Positions 21,000 through 34,281 of a stretch of DNA of 64,000 nucleotides are shown in pieces (the first letter of the stretch is position 1; each line of letters opens with the position of its first letter). Source of the stretch: Lycium barbarum (taxonomy: Eukaryota > Streptophyta > Magnoliopsida > Solanales > Solanaceae); contig NC_083345.1 of assembly GCF_019175385.1 (NCBI RefSeq), positions 8,347,205-8,411,204 of the forward strand, written 5' to 3'. The notes under the pieces were generated by a model that ran no database searches, was not told the DNA's origin, and was given only the letters and a program-made list of their open reading frames with translations. Made by a program: the position numbers and the translations under genes.

Positions 21000-21880
21000 T
21001 ATCATGTGTGTGTTCAGATTTCGAAGGTCTTGAGTTGAGGGTCATAAGGGGTGTAAGTATGTAGTACCTGCATCGTATTCGTCTCCTTGGAAATAAGCCT
21101 CCATTATATGATTTTCTTTCTCAAATGTGAACTCCATAAAAAGTAAAGTTGTGACACGCTGCTATTCACACATTCGCATTATATGGCTTGTTCACATTCA
21201 GTAGCAGCTTGCTGATGTCCTTTCAGGTCAGGAACTCCTGCAATAGGCAGCTATTCAAGCATCTCAAAGTCTATCTATAACGATTGCTATTTCATATCGG
21301 AGCTTCTTCTAAATATGAGAAGTCCCCCTTGGATCCAAGCAAGTTTCTCAATTGTATAAAAAACTTCGTCCGAACACCTTCAAAAAATAAAGGCGAGCTT
21401 CCACCCAGCTTTGCCCCAACCCTTAACATCATTGTTGGTTGTTGGCTTTCACGATTTTTTGTAGCTTCATTTTGGAGGAAAATTTTAGCTTCTCCGACAC
21501 AACCGAGATCTATCTTCAAAGATGTATCGTCGCATGAATTTTGACTGAATTCCTTATATAATACCTTTACAAAATTAATCCAACAAAAGGGAAAATTAGT
21601 CTATTTTATGTCTTACATTAATGAAAATACGCCTCTGACGTAACTTTATTATGAGAAACTTATAAAATTGTTTCATTTGTTGATAAAGCTAAATGTTAGT
21701 TTTTTTTTGTTGCTTAACTTGGAACGTTTTGCTTCTTAAAAGAAAAGAAAATATTGAAATTCGTAAATTTATTTATTCTTCTTATTATTTTCCTTGGTAA
21801 GTTGACATCTAATTTGATTCTACGTTTGGGCTTTAATATAAAGTTCTTTAAGAATTGGACCTTTCCTTGAACTTCAGCCC
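21000..21880. other. Unassigned sequence next to the fold-back element
   Basis: More GC-balanced than the surroundings up to about 21540. Reading frames of 75-86 codons exist on both strands at 21284-21544, but neither has a recognisable domain and both strands are open, which argues for chance. No gene can be supported. Confidence 0.4.
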
Positions 21881-21884
21881 AACT

Positions 21885-22585
21885 GATAAGGCCCAAATTC
21901 AGCCTAAACTTGTCGAACCCATCAATATAACATGGAAAACACACTCAAGAAATTAGTTTTCCCATTAACGGGGCAACTACGTATATATACATCTTAATTA
22001 GGAGAAATTTTTATAAAACATGACGATAATTTTATATTTACAAAACATAACATTACAAACCCTATACAAAATATTCTTTTAAAAAAAAATACTTTTTAAA
22101 AAATACTTTTTTATTTTTTTAAAATATTTTTTTCGCTCAAAAATTTATGTATGAAAGTTGTATGAAATGTGTATATCTCGCTCAAGGCTTAAAAAGTTCG
22201 CTCACAATTTAGTGTATGAAAACGGTATGAAAAATGTATGAATGATAAGGCCCAAATGCAGCCTAAACTTGTCGAACCCATCAATATCACATGGAAAACA
22301 CACTCAAGAAATTAGTTTTCCCATTAACGGGGCAACTACGTATATATACATCTTAATTAGGAGAAATTTTTATAAAACATGACGATAATTTTATATTTAC
22401 AAAACATAACATTACAAACCCTATACAAAATATTCTTTTAAAAAAATACTTTTTAAAAAATACTTTTTTATTTTTTTAAAATATTTTTTTCGCTCAAAAA
22501 TTTATGTATGAAATGTGTATATCTCGCTCAAGGCTTAAAAAGTTCGCTCACAATTTAGTGTATGAAAACGGTATGAAAAATGTAT
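21885..22585. repeat. Recent 350-bp direct duplication
   Basis: 21888-22190 and 22241-22555 are almost identical, including GGCCCAAATTCAGCCTAAAC, AACATGGAAAACACACTC and GGGGCAACTACGTATATATA. The second copy differs by a few substitutions and by A-run length. The high identity indicates a recent tandem event that copied the left end of the inverted-repeat element together with its flank. Confidence 0.85.
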
Positions 22586-23402
22586 GAAATGTGTATATCT
22601 CGTTCAAGGCTTAAAAAATCCGCTCAAAATTGTGTGTATGAAAATGGTATGAAATTTGTATCTTGCTCAAGTCTTAAAATCTCGCTCATATTTTCATGTA
22701 TAAAGTTCATGTTAGATTTCTGTAACATTAGTACAACTACAACAACATTGTATACAACTTTGATACAACATTCAAGACTTAAAATAATCACTCAAATTTT
22801 TGTGTATGAAATGTGTATATCTTGCTCAAGGCTTAAAAAGTTCGCTCAAATTTTATGTATGAAGAACGTATGAAATGTGTATATCTCGATCAAAGCTTAA
22901 ACATTACGCTCAAAATTTTATGCATGAGAATGGTATAAAATGTGTATATCTCGCTCAAAACTTAGAATTTCATTCACATTTTTCGTATATAAAGTTCATA
23001 TTAGGTTTCTGGAAAATTAATACGACTACAACAACATTGTAACAACTTTCATACAATATTCAAGGCTTAAAGTTTTTGCTCACAATTTTGTGTATCAAAA
23101 TTATATTAAAAATTTCGCTCACACATACACATTTCATACATTTTTCATACAACTTTCATACACAAGAATTTGAGGTAATTTTTTAAGCCTTTGAACGAAA
23201 AAAAAATCATTTTTTTTAAATATAATTTTTTTAAAAAAAAAAATATATAAAAAAATTATTTAAAAAAAAATAAAAAAAATAAAATATATGAAAATCCGTC
23301 ATGTTTCGCAATATATCGCTATGTTTTGTAAATAAGGAAAACTATCGTCACGTTTCGTAAATATTTCTCCTTAACATGTATATATACGTAATTTTCCATT
23401 AA
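21970..23402. mobile_element. Inverted-repeat element filled with short tandem motifs
   Basis: The left end (TTAACGGGGCAACTACG, TATATATACATCTTAATTAG, GGAGAAATTTTTATAAAACA) is inverted at the right end near 23280-23402 (TGTTTCGCAATATATCGC, GTAAATATTTCTCCTTAACA, TATATATACGTAATTTTCC). Between them lie about ten diverged copies of a unit of roughly 70-80 bp containing TATGAAATGTGTATATCTCG and CTCAAGGCTTAAAAAGTTCG. A clear target duplication was not found, so the superfamily is open. No protein is encoded. Confidence 0.6.
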
Positions 23403-23409
23403 CTAAACA

Positions 23410-25430
23410 TACAAAAAAAAAATATATAGTTATTATTTCTTTACATTAATCTGCCTTGTGTTTTATTATTAAAAAGTAAAACAAGTTAAAATTTTCATTT
23501 TTCTTATTTTATTGTTTTTGGTAAATAAACAATTTTATTAACCCGAGTGAACTTTGATTGATATAAATTTATATCATTTTTCTCATTTTACTGTACATAA
23601 ATGTAAATCACATAAATATGATATAGATCTTCACATAAATGTCGATGTGAATTGAAGTACAAGATCTCTAGCATACCAATACAAATTACAAATCTATTGC
23701 ATTTTATTCAACTTTAGACTTATTCTTATCTAATTGATTAAAACTTTCCAAGAAAATTAAAGAACGAAATGATCAAGCACTAAAGCCTATAGCCATAAAC
23801 TTACCGTTGAAAGCATAAGCACTAAAATGGTGAATTTGACTTTACTGCAATAGCCTCAAGTACTACAGTTGTGACTGACTTTTTTGCTACAGCCACAGAC
23901 ATATGCCTGTAAGCCTGTAACCTTATTACTAAACTGGTGACTCGATCATATAGCATTGAGATTATGGTCACAATAATTCAAAGACGGATTCAGAATTTTA
24001 AACTTAATTATGAGTTTTGGATTACAACTATTTTTGCCTATTGTATTTTGAATGGATTATATTACTTATACATATAAGTAAATTTCTGAACAAAAATAGA
24101 ATTTGGATTAAAATTACTGAATTTTAGTGACTTCGTAACTTTAATATTGGACTGACTACGGAGGGTCATGAAAGCTACTATTTTGGTCCTTGTTGAGGTG
24201 CTACTGTGAGGTGGACATATATGATTTTTTAATTCTTAATTAGAAATTTTGAATTCGAGTTTGGGGAATAAAAAAAGATTCGGTAAGGAGCTAGCTTTTC
24301 ACCCTTTAATAGTTATACAAACTTTAATTATTGAGTAAGAGCCGTTAGTTACCAAATGTTTTTTTAACAAAAAACCTTAGTTGTAGCACGCTGAGACCAT
24401 TGATGTTGAGATACACTTTTAGCTCCCAACTCTAATGTGATAAATATTTATTCGCATCATGTGTTTACACCAAATCATACCAAATTATTATAGTTAAAGT
24501 ATTTTAATGAGATAAAAATATATACTATTACCTCTACTTATTTGGTGTAAAAATAGCAATGGGAAAAGCTCACTTGTCGTGTTCGATTTCTTAATTTTCT
24601 CTACCGCTAGATGTATTCATGAATTTGATTTTTGAGTGACCAAACCGTTTTTAACAAATCTCTATTTACACTACTGTAGACGAACATTAGTAATATTTCT
24701 ACAGTTAACCGCATTTGTTCAACTTATTTCTTTTTTAGCCAAAAAATATAGTAAAATATTTTCTTAAGAATTTAATTCTAAAAATTTATCAATGATCGAC
24801 TGGTTAAAAATTATATGATCTTCACCAGACAGATCGAATCATAAAATCCTTTTCAAATGCACAGACACATGAATAAATCATAAAGTGAAAACAAGGATTC
24901 TCTAGTCATTAATGAATAAAATATAAAGTGAAAACAAGTAAAGTTAAGTTAAATATGCATCATCGCAACTACATTTTACGTCTAATTACTATGAATCTCT
25001 AGTCATTGTGTTTGAATGCATTGAACATGTACAGAATTCTGAGATTACTGACATACATTGTAGAATATTTTAAGGGTCTAATCATGTCTTAATTCAATAA
25101 TCCTAGCGAATTCAAGTCTTGCAAGGGATACTGAACTTAGCAGCTCCAAATAGTCTAAAGTAATCATTTTTATTAATCGGATAATGTTTTGAAGTATCCT
25201 GCCACTGCACATTGAATATGATAAAAAAAAAAATAGATTAATAATACCGTATCTGTGCACTAATTTGGTGGGACCCACGTAAAGATTACTACGTATACGT
25301 CTACACTCAATGGTCAAATAATATTTAAATCGAAATCATTACTCTAATATCTAATTACTTGTTCAATCTATTCAAAATCTTTTGTTTTGATTTTTCCTTT
25401 TGGAAAGATGGAAAAATCACGGAGATATAC
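23410..25430. other. Intergenic, no gene recognised
   Basis: AT-rich sequence without coding regions, RNA genes or transposon ends that I can defend. The reading frame at 25078-25317 on the minus strand shows no domain. Confidence 0.5.
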
Positions 25431-25442
25431 AAGTTATCTCAG

Positions 25443-26681
25443 GGCTAAATACCTAGATAGCCCCTTAAACTTGGCACCTTTTATAACATAGACACTTAAA
25501 CTTACATAGTGATCAGATAGACACTTGAATTTGGTAAAAGTGTATCTTTTAAACACTTATGCACATAAGGCCTAGTGCGTGGAGTACACTTGCTTTCATG
25601 TGTTAAATACACCAATTATTAAATGACACGTGTAATTTTCAAAATAATTGACAATATTAAAACCACTTCTCACCCCACCATTGCCAGGTCACTCCTCCAT
25701 TTCTTCATCCCCCCGTGCTGTCCCTTCCTTTCTCTGGCAAATTAAGTTCTCTAAAAAAAATGGCTTCATAAGCACAATAATGTTGCATTGCTAATTGATT
25801 TTTCTTGTATTGTTTTCTGAGTGCTTTTTAGATTCGATCTAAACAAGAAAGACTTTGATAACTATGGTAATTAATTCGTAATTGTAATAACTTCAGCTAA
25901 AACGATTTGTCAAAGTATACTTTTTTTGAATAATGAACTGAAATAGTAATAATTATTTTGGGGAAGAAAGAAATAAGCGAAGGAGTTCAGTGGTTAGAGA
26001 ATCTTTTACTGAAGACAGAGTATATTGATATTTTTTCCAGCGGTGCACATATAACATATTTGCTTTATTCATTAATAATAACATCAAACGTCTAGAAAAA
26101 AGCAAAAAATTCAAGCATGTATTTCTTATTTATAAGAAAAAAAGAGAGCAACTGTTCACTCTTTTCAACATCATTTTTAAATTGTATTCCTAAGAAACTC
26201 AAAAATATTTTGAACTTCTATTTCCTACCTTTGAAAGACGAAATACTATAACAAATTATGAGAAAATTTAGAAAAAGTTTGAATAAGCTATTATATTAAA
26301 TTACATTTTATTTTACCAAAATCTAATCAATTTGAGTTTATAGTGTAGAAAGTACATCATTATATTAGATGAGATCTTACCTTTTTTTTTTCTCAGGTGT
26401 AAAGGTTAGAAACTAAAGAGACAATTATGCCCACAAAAAAAAAAAAAAAAAGAAGAAACAGGTATGCCAAAAAAAATTACTGTTATTTTGCTGACTCAGC
26501 AATTTTGCAAAAGTTTCACGCGCTCATTCCAAAATACAAAACACGTGAATTGCTAGGATGGACAAATGTGTTTAAAAATTACATTTTGGACAAGTTTAAG
26601 TGTCTATCTGGTCACTTTATAAGTTTATATATTTATCTTACAAAACATGTCAAGTTTAAGGGGCTATTTAGGTATTAAGCC
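25443..26681. mobile_element. MULE-type inverted-repeat element with 9-bp target duplication
   Basis: The left end GGCTAAATACCTAGATAGCC and the right end (opposite strand) GGCTTAATACCTAAATAGCC begin inverted repeats of about 130 bp. These continue with CCCTTAAACTTGGCA/CCCTTAAACTTGACA and CAGATAGACACTT. The 9-bp repeat TTATCTCAG flanks the element (25434-25442 and 26682-26690), the Mutator hallmark. The 1,239-bp body contains no transposase. Reading frames inside, such as 26427-26678, run through an A stretch and the terminal repeat and are not genes. Confidence 0.93.
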
Positions 26682-27307
26682 TTATCTCAGTGTATGAGTT
26701 ACGAGTTCAGTCGAACTCAATAACCTTGATTCAAACTTTGTATATATGTTAAGAAATCTATTAATTGAATATATATCTACAAATATTGAATTTTGAACCT
26801 ATTCACTCAAACGATCAGTAGTTCAGTAGTATCCTGATCCTATAAAATTCAAATTCTGAATCCATTTCTAAAGTACCTTTATAATAGGGAGCTCATAAAA
26901 TGCTTAAGAGATTAATTGTTCAAGTTCTTCTCATTTGCAAAATTTAAGATTTTAACAATGCTAGTAGGTAATAAGTTGTTCATCTTTTGAAAATTATAAA
27001 TACTAGAGAGTCAGTGTGTAAGCAAAAGTAGAACAGAATCACTTATCTAAAATATTGGTATCCAATTAAATTATGGCATAATGGTTCAGGTGATTGTGCT
27101 GATGATGAGGTCGTGACTTCATAGAATCTTGTTCAACAGAAAAATTATACATGTGTATATGAGTCCAATTTAGTTGTCAGTATTGATTTCTACTAGCTGC
27201 AAGATGAATAAATAGCTAAGAGTATTACAAATGCATTCTATTGCTTGAGGGAAAAAAAGGTGACTAGTAATAAAGAAAAAACAAGTTCAACTGAAGAGAA
27301 AAATGAC

Positions 27308-27808
27308 AAAAATGGTCCCTTATATTTGAGGGTAAGTTCAAAATAATCCTTTAAATGTATTATAGAGCAATTTTGATCTTTTAAATTTGTTAAAAGTGAG
27401 CACATTTGATTTCCGTTAAAATATTTTAACAAATCTATCTGTTAAATTTGACGAAAACTGTAAAAATAAAAGTATTTAACAAAAACATCGGAAAAGTCTC
27501 ATCAAATCCAGAAACTACAACACAAAAGCTGCACTAAACATAAAAAAAAGTTGAAGTTGTACCTCAAAAAATTGCACTAGACTCTACAAATAGGCCAATA
27601 ATAACAGGAACTAGCCTTATCTTCATCTCTAAATGTGAGTTCCAGGTAAATTCATTTTTTTAACAGTTGTCGACAATTTAACAGATAATATTCGTTAAAT
27701 AATTGATGGGGATCAAAAGTGTCCACTTTGGCAAACTCAAAGAACAAAAACAACTTATGAATATATCTAAGGGACTACTTTAAATTTATCTTCAAAAAAA
27801 GGGACCAC
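27308..27808. mobile_element. MITE-like element with about 110-bp inverted ends
   Basis: The left arm (AATGGTCCCTTATATTTGAG, GGTAAGTTCAAAATAATCC, TTGTTAAAAGTGAGCACATT) pairs imperfectly with the right arm (CAAAAGTGTCCACTTTGGC, GGGACTACTTTAAATTTATC, AAAAAAAGGGACCACT). Ends of this style belong to Mutator-like MITEs. No exact target duplication was found, perhaps because the flank is an AT microsatellite. Confidence 0.65.
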
Positions 27809-27861
27809 TATATATATATATATATAACTTACATATATCACAACTTAGATGCTATATATTA

Positions 27862-28096
27862 CTCTTCTGTCCAATTTAAATGTTTTACTTTCCTTTTTGT
27901 TATGTCTTAAAAAGAGTGTTTCTTTCTATATTTAATAAATTTTTCAATTTCAACAATTTACGTGGCAAGTTTAAGATCACGAGATCTAAAGAATTATACA
28001 CATCTTTAATTTAACACTATAAGATTTTAAAATCTTCGTTTATTTTTTAAACTTCATGTCAATCAAATTAAGACGCTTAAATTAAAATAGAGAAAG
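27862..28096. mobile_element. Worn Stowaway MITE
   Basis: The left end TACTCTTCTGTCCAATTTAA and the right end TTAAATTAAAATAGAGAAAG then TA are diverged forms of the CTCCCTCCGT terminus, with TA on both sides. The body has the usual TTAAGATCACGAGATC-like stretch. It is older than the copy at 10.6 kb. Confidence 0.65.
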
Positions 28097-28099
28097 TAA

Positions 28100-29780
28100 T
28101 ATTTGAATGAATACCTAAATTGACGACGATGCCAATGAGGACAACTTAAGAGGCAAGTTGCAGGCTATGATGGGGGTACGATTGGCCCTCCGTGCTGCCG
28201 CTGCTTCTTCTTCTTCTTCTTCTTTTTCTCGAGTCTAATGGCCACAATTCATCAACCAGCCCTCCAAGCTTGTTCCTATAATTGAGTTGACACTTGACAA
28301 TAACAAGTGTGTGCTTATTATTCATTATTTTCTTATGTTCCAGATTCAATTTACCTCGTGCACAATATCAATTACGAAAATAGCGTGTAAGCCCTCTCAT
28401 TCGATAATAAATCATTAAAAAAATGCTTATAGCACTTTTTCTATTTAGCTTTTTGTTTCATCCATTGTGTGTTGCTGCAAGAAGTGTGCCCGCATTCACT
28501 TCTCTCCACTTAAATTATAATCCTATATAACTGAATAATATTTTGAAAAATATCTATTTAACAATATATATATATATACACACACACTGTAATGAAATAA
28601 TAGATGTATCACTTTTCTGTTTTAATTTGTTTTGTATAATTTGATTGGGCAAAAAATGTAAAAAGAAGTGAAAACTATGGGGGAAAAAATGGTCATTACA
28701 TTTGTGTGATTATAAATATGGTCATTAAGCTTGTCATTTTTTTAAACAGACTATATACTTTGCAAATTCACTTAAAATCCTAAATCTGTCTTCGGACAAT
28801 TTGATGATGTAATTGAGACAATCACATCGATGAAAAACCATGTTAAGGTGTTATTACCCGATCATTGTGTGCTAACACTTTTTTTATTTGAAGTAAATGC
28901 CACATTTTACTTAATTACCTAGTTATTAGATCTACTTATGTCAATCTCCAACAACAACCACATTATCCTTTCCTGAGATATTTTCTACCAAACTAAACCT
29001 ATAATTCAAAAATGACTAATTAAATTGATTTAGTCCTCTAATAATGGAAACAATATCAGTTTAATTATACAATGGACACACAAATCTTAGGTGAGTCTCC
29101 AATTGTATTTGGCCTGTTCGATATTGATCTTCTCTACATGCTTGATTAAAGATGAACAAGCATAGACAAACTTTGTTTCCTTTTGAAAGAAGAAAAGAAA
29201 GATACTGCTTCAAAAGGAAATGGAGTTCACTCAAAAAATTTGTTTCATCAAAGATCCCCTTTTTCCCCTTCTGTTGTCTACTTATTTACAAGCTCACCCT
29301 CGATTCAAGACAAAAAATATATTTCTGAAAGATCGATACTGTCCTGTGATATCTACTATAATTACAATATTCTCAAATCGTTTACATAGAGTTTGACAAG
29401 ATCCATAATTGTCCAAATAACATCACACGTGGTGGTTTTTCTTAAAAAACATATGGTGGCGTAATTCAGGGGATGTAGGTAAGGATTTATGGATTCAATC
29501 AAATACGGTAATTTTGGCTCAATCTATATAACTAGATAAGTACAAATAATAAAGCTCAGACCCAATAAATAAATTGAAATGGATAGAATTTTGAACTCGA
29601 ACCCATAATGCTCAAATTCTGAATGCTTTTTCACATAATTACATATAGCCCAAAGTACTAAGATTCCAAAATAGAGGACCAAATCCAAAAACCTCAAAAG
29701 AGTGTGAAATGGAATCAATACATTGGTGGAAATTTAATTTGTCCTAATAAATAAAGATTGAAAGTGACCTTAGTAAGTGT
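28100..29780. other. Intergenic, no gene recognised
   Basis: A CTTCTTCTTCTTCTTC run sits at about 28203-28228. A TA/CA dinucleotide stretch lies at about 28565-28586. Short reading frames on both strands lack domains. Confidence 0.5.
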
Positions 29781-29789
29781 TACTTTAAG

Positions 29790-29992
29790 TAGGCGTTTGG
29801 CCACGAAAGTCAAATATTTTTCACTTTATTTGGTGGTATTTTGGAGTTGGAGTTGTGTTTGGTTATAATTTTTGCAAAAAATATTTAGTTATTTGAATAT
29901 ATTAAAAGTGATTATAAATTTTTTAATTTGTAAATAAAGTGAAAACGTTTTATGGAAAAAATTGAAAAATTTTCATAGCCAAACGGCCCTAA
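29790..29992. mobile_element. Small hAT-like MITE, TAGGCGTTTGGCC ends
   Basis: About 200 bp bounded by TAGGCGTTTGGCCA and GCCAAACGGCCCTA, with TTTGGAGTTGGAGTTGTGTT inside. A longer relative with the same internal phrase lies at 35.84 kb. No exact target duplication was identified. Confidence 0.6.
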
Positions 29993-30514
29993 AACTAGGA
30001 TAGGAACAGTAGCAACTAGCAAGTAGTTACTTGTTATTAAGTGTTGACCATTAAAAGGGGACCAGGTAAATAGTTTCCTATCAATACGTGGGAAAACAAT
30101 ATAGTTATCGACTATGTACCATGAATCTGTTGCCATCCTATCTTGCCTAACCAAAGTTAGCATTTGTTCATTATCAAGACTTTTTATATCATTTTTTTTC
30201 TTTATTTATTTCCGACATTTATCGTTATCTGGCGGCCCTATATTTAACGGCTTTTTTATGAACTTATTAATAGAAATTCTCTGTTTTTCTTTTAATATCA
30301 AATGGATGGATGGACCAACATGAATTTGAAAAATCTTGATAGTGCATCACAGGATTTTCATTCATCGTTCCTTTCTTTTTGTTATCGATCTGTATTACGA
30401 AACAGTAACTTAGCAATATTTCTAGAAATCAATAACTTTACAAAATCAGAAAGTATAAACCAATGTAAAATAGAATCTGGAAAAATAATCAGAAAGAGTA
30501 TACGAAAATATTTT

Positions 30515-30910
30515 TAAGGAACAGAAATTCAGCCCACTGAATGCACAGTGTGTCCTTGAGGAAATTATTCCCCTCAAGTACCCGAGGTTGAATGTGGAAT
30601 ATTTCCTCCCAGGATACCGGTGTGTTGGTACCAAAAACTCCAACTCCAACTCCAAAGCCGAGCGACGACGACGGCGCGAGGGGAGACCTTCTTCTTGACC
30701 CTTTTAGCAACAAGAAGGACTGCTTCTACTTTTAAGTAGGAGAACTTTTCTTTCCACCACCTATGAGGGACAAATGCTTATTTCATAAAGCAAAAGGGGA
30801 CAACTCATTTTCCCTCCATTTCTTTTCCCTCCATTTCCCATTCAACTTATCTATTAAACCCAACACTTTTAACAAACATTTTCTACTTGAAGACTTTCTC
30901 TTTGGCAAAC
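30515..30910. other. Possible LTR fragment, unassigned
   Basis: A patch of higher GC with CAGCCCACTGAATGCACAG, CCCTCAAGTACCCGAGG and GATACCGGTGTGTTGGTACC, ending in pyrimidine-rich text and TTTCTACTTGAAGACTTTC. It looks like promoter-side LTR or gene-flank sequence, but I could find neither a partner copy nor TG...CA ends. Short reading frames here carry no domain. Confidence 0.3.
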
Positions 30911-31072
30911 GGTTATATGGGAGAACAGAGAACTAGAATATTGTAGACAGACATGAAGTTTTTTTTTTTTCCAATTGGATGTTTACACAATATTTATATA
31001 AACTGTTTTCTTATAGACATTGTTATAACTAATCATAATTAATTAATATATATTTTCAGCTTAATTCATTAG

Positions 31073-31646
31073 TGTTTCTAAAAGGCGAGGATTGCATTTT
31101 ACTTAATACGAGCTTAGACATAAGGCACAAGCCCCATGAATCTTTAATAGAATAACATAAAAAATATATAATATAAAAATTCAAGAAAATTAAAAGAAAT
31201 TAAAGAAGCTCATAGAAAACAAAATCTAGCCATGAATACAACTTTTATCGGTCATGTGTTAAGGAATTTTGAGGATTAATAGTGCTAACTAGGGAGTTTC
31301 ATACATGATTTGTGTAGGAATTATGGGGCTAGTTCTTAGCGTTGAGCATCAGGGCGCAATCAAATATTTGAGGTGTAAGCCTCACAGAACAAAAGCCTCA
31401 CCCATGAGTCTCAAGGCGTTTTCAACTGCCCGCCTAGGGGCGAGCATCAGGCGACTCCAAAAAGGCTTAGTAAAACATTGGAATTGTGTAGGAATTATGG
31501 GGCTAGTTCTTAGCGTTGAGCATCAGGGCGCAATCAAATATTTGAGGTGTAAGAGAACAAAAGCCTCACCCATGAGTCTCAAGGCGTTTTCAACTGCCCG
31601 CCTAGGGGCGAGCATCAGGGCGACTCCAAAAAGGCTTTGTAAAACA
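31073..31646. mobile_element. GGCG-rich inverted-end element with internal tandem duplication
   Basis: The left end TGTTTCTAAAAGGCGAGG and the right end AAGGCTTTGTAAAACA pair as TGTTTT..AAGGC-type ends. They match an element nested at 47.9-48.9 kb. The interior has CAAGCCCCATGAATC and CTCAAGGCGTTTTCAAC. A 174-bp unit (TGTGTAGGAATTATGGGGC onward) occurs twice in tandem at 31311 and 31485 with only small differences, and it includes the right terminus. The superfamily is not determined. Confidence 0.6.
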
Positions 31647-31659
31647 TTGGAATTGATCA

Positions 31660-33520
31660 TTTAATCATGATAAGTTACTCACGGACAAATTTTTACCATG
31701 CTAGAGTGTGGAAATATACTCTCTCATGGTATAGAATTGAAAAGGGAAAATTTGAACTTGAGACCAGAAATATAGGATCATTAATAAATGAGATTCTTCT
31801 TTTAACTCTTCTTTGTTTCATTTACTTCTTTTTCGTAATAAAAGAATATATTGCAAGCCTGCAAGGTGGACATCGTCATTTTTTTTTTTTTTTTTTGTGG
31901 TATTGATTCCTTGACAATCATAAAAAAGGAATTTAGTTTCCATTTTTCTTGGTGGGAGTACTAGATTCCACCTAGAATAATTAAGCTATAATCTATACAA
32001 TGTCACTCTCAAATCTCAATATTAAGCTCAGGAGGTTAGAGCTTCCAAGTATATATATTAAATGTTGAAAACTTAATTAACTAATTAATTCAGAATGCTA
32101 TAAATCCTATGCTTTAGTTATAGATTTTTCGACCACTTGAGAGCTCGCTAAAGCAAGGGCAAGTATAACAAGAAGTTTCGGATGAGCTTCCTATAAATAT
32201 TAAATTGATAAAAACAGATAATTCAACTTAAGTTAAGTGCGACTACTAATCTGAATTAATATGAAAGTGATAGGGACTAATTTTTAGGGTCTACCAATTT
32301 TCTATCTAATTAAATAATTAAGTTGGTGGTTCATAAAATAATATTAAAAAAAATATAAAGTTTGTGGTTCAGTAGTCGCTTCATGCATTCCACCCACAGT
32401 TTTTGACGTTTTTTAGAGTGAAAATACTTTCCTTATTAAGTAAAATTACTGATAACAAATTTATCATGTTAAGTTTTATTTTTTATTCATTCATGCTTGT
32501 ATATGGATTTATAAACATTATATTACGGTCAGAACAAATCTCCTCTGAGATCGGGATTCCTTTTTTTTTTTTTCACATAGTTAACAAAAGATTAAAAATA
32601 AAAGCATAATGTGTGATAAATTTATTTGAAGTACTATTGGAATTTTGTGGCATCTTGGCTACTAGGCTGTCTTCAGAACATTGAGCCGTGATTAATTTAT
32701 TGATAATGTTCAACAATTCAACAACGGAAAATCCTATAATAGTGAAAATTCTGTCCTCTCATAAATGGAAAGAATTTTTTTTAAAAAATATTGTCAGTCT
32801 AGTTTTTTTTATTATCAAATCTTTCAAAAGATATCTACATATATATCTTCTTAAAAGTATGAGATTGTAATATGTAATAAAAATAAGATAAATTTACAAC
32901 AAGTGAAAATTACCAGATGTCAAAAATTCTCAAATTAACATTGGGACGTTTCAATCAGAAATATAAAACAAATTATCTGCTATAAATCAACTACTATAAT
33001 ATCTTTGTATACCAATACAACGAGTTGGACCTTTCAATCCATTATCATTTTGTCTGTTGTGATAAATTTGGGTACGTGACAATATTTTCGAAGAAACATA
33101 TATCATACATTATTATCACGTTTATAATTAAAAGAAAGATTCTTTAAAAAAAAAATGAAAGAGAAAGGCAATTATTAAATGAAGAAACAAAAACGCAAAC
33201 GGTTCACAGAAGCCTGAAATGGTACGAAAGTGGCTCTCTTGTCTCTTTGAAAGGTTAAGAGACTGACAATCAATTAGAATGGACCCACAGTCTCTCAATT
33301 TGACAAAAAATATAAGTAATTAACTTCACCAACAATGTAGAAAAATACAATCTTGACACTGAAGTTTCTGTATTTTTATGAAATAAGAAACGCCGTTTGT
33401 CCTCTAGATATATCTTAGTATCAAAATTCCCAAATTATAATCGTCGTATATTTTATCTAATATGAGTGTTTTACTATAATGGAACACAACTACTAAATAT
33501 TACTCTCCTAATACATATGG
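31660..33520. other. Intergenic, no gene recognised
   Basis: AT-rich, with T runs near 31880 and 32560. The reading frames of 60-79 codons in this stretch are low-complexity (Phe, Ile, Lys, Asn) and show no domain. Confidence 0.5.
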
Positions 33521-33524
33521 TTCT

Positions 33525-33810
33525 TTGATATGTTGAGACGTGTGACCATCTCATCTAAAAGTTTAAGATGTTAGAGAGAGTACATTTTTCATATTTAATT
33601 ATATTCTCATCACGCCACTTTATGTGCAGGCCTGATTTTTTTCATGGACCAAGCACGTTGAAATTTCTTTTGATAAAGTGTGGCAGGGAAACTCGATCCT
33701 AGGACCTTTGGCCTACTATGATAACACGTAAAAGTGTATGATCATCTCATCTCAAAGCTTAAACTATTAGAGAGAGCACACTTTTAATATTTAATTATAG
33801 TTTCAACAGG
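33525..33810. repeat. Duplicated repeat fragment
   Basis: GTGTGACCATCTCATCTAAA, AGTTTAAGATGTTAGAGAG and TTTAATTATATTC at 33540-33605 recur in diverged form at 33735-33800. Between them lies GGGAAACTCGATCCTAGGAC. The sequence resembles a common plant interspersed repeat of unknown class. Confidence 0.45.
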
Positions 33811-34281
33811 ATATGAGTAGTGCGGCAACTTAAGCCTCCTCCATCCCTCGGGGCCAACAAGGGTTCATGGATGAACCTTGCGGAAGAACCCTTATACTTC
33901 AGGGCATTGAATTCTTACAAATGTTTGCATTGAATTCTCACAAATGTTTGCATTGCGTGTTTAGAACGAACGTCGAAATCAGAAAGAGAATGATTTACAA
34001 AACAAAATTGCAATACGAGCAAGATAATAGGTCAAATTAAGAATAGAACAAAATCCATTAGATCATTAGCATATAGGTCTTCGAGACATAACCTCGTTTG
34101 TTTGTACTTATAAACTAATAAAGAAGAATAGACGCACGAGACGGAAGAAAGGTTGAAGTTTAGCCGCAACATCAACCTCAACATTTCCAATTCAAGAAAT
34201 GAAGCAGAGACTACACTTCAATATATAGCAAGCTAGTTAGACCAGTTATATGAATTCTTACTTATTATAAACACTTTCTTT

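Noticed and set aside
21284..21544. Plus-strand frame of 86 codons (and an open frame on the opposite strand)
   Set aside because: Both strands are open, no domain is recognisable, and the surrounding DNA is repetitive. Not enough to call a gene.
31305..31664. Plus-strand frame of 119 codons with an internal protein repeat
   Set aside because: The repeat comes from the 174-bp DNA duplication within a GGCG-rich transposon; it is not a protein family feature.
33635..33720. Possible tRNA-like segment around GGGAAACTCGATCCTAGG
   Set aside because: No A-box at the right distance and no cloverleaf could be drawn; it belongs to a dispersed repeat.
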